This document shows positions 14,458 to 15,785 of a stretch of 15,785 nt of DNA, piece after piece (within the stretch, counting starts at the first letter, position 1; each line of letters begins with the position of its first letter). The position numbers and the translations under genes were made by a program. Under the pieces are notes generated by a model. The model was not told where the DNA came from and made no database searches. It saw only the letters and a list, made by a program, of their open reading frames with translations. Source of the stretch: Pyrodictium delaneyi (GTDB taxonomy: Archaea > Thermoproteota > Thermoprotei_A > Sulfolobales > Pyrodictiaceae). The stretch is taken from assembly GCA_015661645.1 (NCBI GenBank), contig DQVR01000040.1:1-15785 (forward strand), given 5' to 3'.

Positions 14458-15043
14458 CCATTCTACGTGTATTAAAGATCTTTTTGATGAATCCAATGTC
14501 CTCACCTGTAATCTTTGATACCTCCTCTAGACTCAGTCCCTTCTTCCTCACCAGCTCCTCTACGGTCTCAGCTTTATCCCACGGGAATATTATCCATGCA
14601 TCCGTCTCCTCGGCGTAGAAGTCTGGCCTATGCATAGACCACGGCTTAAGGTACAGTGCAGCTGTAAGTATCTTGCGGGGACCATAGTGTGTTAGAAAGT
14701 TGATAGCTATATTAAGGGTCTTGCCAGTGTCAGCTACATCGTCTACTACAAGGACTACTTGGTCTTTAATATCAACTATAAGCGGCTGAGTTACGACGGG
14801 CCGCTCTGCAGTCTCACCGATACCTCGGTAAAACTTGACCTCTAGCGCGCCCATAGCAGGGGTGCCGAGGTAGTCCGAGAGCAACCGTGCTGGGATCCAC
14901 CCGCCTCTTAGCACGCCGACTATTACATCAACCTTTATGCCTCTGCTGGAGATCTGTTCTGCTATCCTAGCACAACCCTCCTCGACCTCACGCCATGTAA
15001 CTGGCTTGAACCTGACAGGCTCTGGATGGGGCTGGTCTATCAT
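14432..15043 (-). CDS. Purine-type phosphoribosyltransferase
   Basis: The enzyme transfers ribose 5-phosphate from PRPP to a nucleobase, probably hypoxanthine, guanine or xanthine, in purine salvage. The PRPP-binding loop VLVVDDVADTGKTL (97-110) is complete, preceded by the GVLRGGWIPARLL loop (43-55) that contacts pyrophosphate, and followed by the hood region PDFYAEETDAWIIFPWDKAET that is characteristic of this archaeal group. A C-terminal helical extension (EELVRKKGLSLEEVSKITGE) runs to residue 203. The ATG at 15043 follows a GC-rich leader and a TATA box at 15099-15108. The 3' end overlaps the start region of the Cgi121-like gene, suggesting translational coupling. Base specificity is not decidable from the sequence. 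Confidence 0.88.
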   Translation of the reverse strand: MIDQPHPEPVRFKPVTWREVEEGCARIAEQISSRGIKVDVIVGVLRGGWIPARLLSDYLGTPAMGALEVKFYRGIGETAERPVVTQPLIVDIKDQVVLVVDDVADTGKTLNIAINFLTHYGPRKILTAALYLKPWSMHRPDFYAEETDAWIIFPWDKAETVEELVRKKGLSLEEVSKITGEDIGFIKKIFNTRRMGADSTGSR

Positions 15044-15098
15044 GACGCTAGCGGCCCCCGCGGCCTCTATGCGGGTGAGGAAAGACGCCTTCTAGGCA

Positions 15099-15108
15099 GT
15101 ATAAAGCA
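15099..15108 (-). promoter_or_regulatory. TATA box of the phosphoribosyltransferase-Cgi121 transcript
   Basis: The minus strand reads GCTTTATACT, predicting a transcript start near 15077 and a leader of about 34 bases before the ATG at 15043. Confidence 0.55.
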
Positions 15109-15286
15109 TAGCCGTGCTGGTAGCTCGTGTAACAGAGCCTTGCAGTACCTATCTTCTCCGGCCGCCGGGGCTATAGTGTCGGTATTGAGATAAGCTGTCT
15201 AGCGTAGAATGCTATGTACCAGAAGTGCTAGAAAGCGTATCTAATAGTATGGTGCCGGGAACATATATGGGTAGCATGGGGGCAGG

Positions 15287-15305
15287 GTATTTGGATGCAA
15301 AATAC
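15287..15305 (-). terminator. Small inverted repeat after the S17e gene
   Basis: The arms gtattt and aaatac surround a seven-base loop, 18 bases beyond the S17e stop, and the minus strand contains a TTTT within it. It is short and AT-rich, so a role as a transcript end is only suggestive. The rest of the 280-base spacer 15044-15323 shows no gene. Confidence 0.3.
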
Positions 15306-15323
15306 TTGCTGCTGGGTTTCGTT

Positions 15324-15635
15324 TTAAGCTTGCGGCGATTGCGTCTCAGTCTGCTGTTGTGTCTGTTCCTGTTGGGCCTGGCCGAAGAGTGCGGCTCTAG
15401 TCTCTTCGGCGTGCTGCTGCTCTATTAGATACTGTAACTGGCCTGTCCTCTTGTATAGCCTTACTAGCCTTGTTACATATCCAGCTATCTGGTTCCTTAG
15501 CTTCTTTGATGGAGTTTCTACGAGGTTTGCGACAGCACGCTTATTGTGCTCGAAATCCTCGGTAAATATGTCGGGATACATTGTTATGAGCCTACGTGCT
15601 GTACGCTTGACGACTCCAATCCGCACCTTGCCCAT
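15324..15635 (-). CDS. rps17e: Small-subunit ribosomal protein eS17 (S17e)
   Basis: A component of the archaeal and eukaryotic 30S/40S ribosome. MGKVRIGVVKRTARRLI at the N-terminus, followed by TEDFEHNKRAV and IAGYVTRLVRLYKRT, is typical of S17e. The start at 15635 is chosen because the family begins MGKVR; the frame is open to 15692 but covers promoter sequence. After the conserved core (about residues 1-75), the tail GQAQQEQTQQQTETQSPQA is strikingly rich in Gln, not in the Lys/Arg/Glu common in hyperthermophile ribosomal extensions. The gene is divergent from the next plus-strand gene and probably shares its promoter region. Confidence 0.95.
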   Translation of the reverse strand: MGKVRIGVVKRTARRLITMYPDIFTEDFEHNKRAVANLVETPSKKLRNQIAGYVTRLVRLYKRTGQLQYLIEQQHAEETRAALFGQAQQEQTQQQTETQSPQA

Positions 15636-15703
15636 TACGCGCCCCCGGCCAGGCTTCGCCGTCTCCGGGGAGATATACCTTATGGAGAGCAAGGGACGGT
15701 AAA

Positions 15704-15715
15704 GTTTATATAGAA
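15704..15715. promoter_or_regulatory. Shared TATA region between S17e and the right-edge gene
   Basis: The sequence gtttatatagaa is a good TATA box in both directions. On the plus strand it predicts a start near 15734, about 43 bases before the ATG at 15777. On the minus strand it predicts a start near 15682 for S17e. Another candidate for S17e, AAGGTATATC at 15672-15681, would give a shorter leader. Confidence 0.5.
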
Positions 15716-15776
15716 GCCCTCTGAAGGCAACCTACACACGGACACAAGGCATAAGGGACGCCTAGAGGTGTAAGCC

Positions 15777-15785
15777 ATGGCCGCA
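15777..15785 (+). CDS. Start of a plus-strand gene cut by the window edge
   Basis: Only three codons (ATG GCC GCA) are visible. The start is credible because GAGGTG at 15764-15769 is a strong Shine-Dalgarno match seven bases upstream, and the TATA element at 15704-15715 is suitably placed. The product cannot be told from three residues. Confidence 0.55.

Overview
The window looks like part of the chromosome of a hyperthermophilic crenarchaeon (Thermoproteota), most likely in or near the Desulfurococcales / Pyrodictiaceae. The support is the gene set: an archaeal ABCE1, ribosomal protein S17e, a KEOPS Cgi121-like protein, an archaeal-length triosephosphate isomerase and a bifunctional FBP aldolase/phosphatase. 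There are also TATA-box promoters 25-60 bases from start codons, GTG and TTG starts, and a tRNA gene that encodes its own CCA. The genus is an inference from general appearance; no database was searched.

Left part (about 100-3300): an unassigned 173-residue protein, an NSUN/RsmB-type RNA cytosine-C5 methyltransferase and, divergent from it, a four-helix membrane protein whose 3' end overlaps the 3' end of a nitrilase-superfamily hydrolase. From 3300 to 4345 no gene is convincing. The stretch holds TATA-like sites, a decayed-looking open frame with a 21-base tandem repeat, and a possible leaderless 21-residue basic peptide. From 4347 to 7329 lies an AT-rich region with one very large cell-surface protein. 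It has a signal peptide, an M61/M1-like gluzincin fold whose catalytic and metal-binding glutamates are missing, calcium-type aspartate repeats, a CBM9-like beta domain, a threonine-rich stalk and a C-terminal membrane anchor. It is split by a +1 frameshift near its N-terminus.

Middle part (7675-10096): tRNA-Arg(CCG), triosephosphate isomerase and FBP aldolase/phosphatase lie on one strand. The two enzymes perform consecutive steps of gluconeogenesis, from triose phosphates to fructose 6-phosphate. A 780-base AT-rich gap follows, then an unassigned basic 205-residue protein.

Right part (11660-15785): the ribosome-recycling ATPase ABCE1, then a minus-strand cluster reading phosphoribosyltransferase, Cgi121-like KEOPS subunit and an extraordinary 35-residue microprotein built almost only of glutamate and tryptophan. 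Last come ribosomal protein S17e with a glutamine-rich tail and, divergent from it, the first codons of a plus-strand gene that runs off the window. Translation, tRNA modification and ribosome recycling dominate this part.

The two most unusual items are the Glu/Trp microprotein at 13765-13872, whose DNA variation is almost entirely synonymous, and the frameshifted surface protein with a dismantled protease site at 4347-7329.
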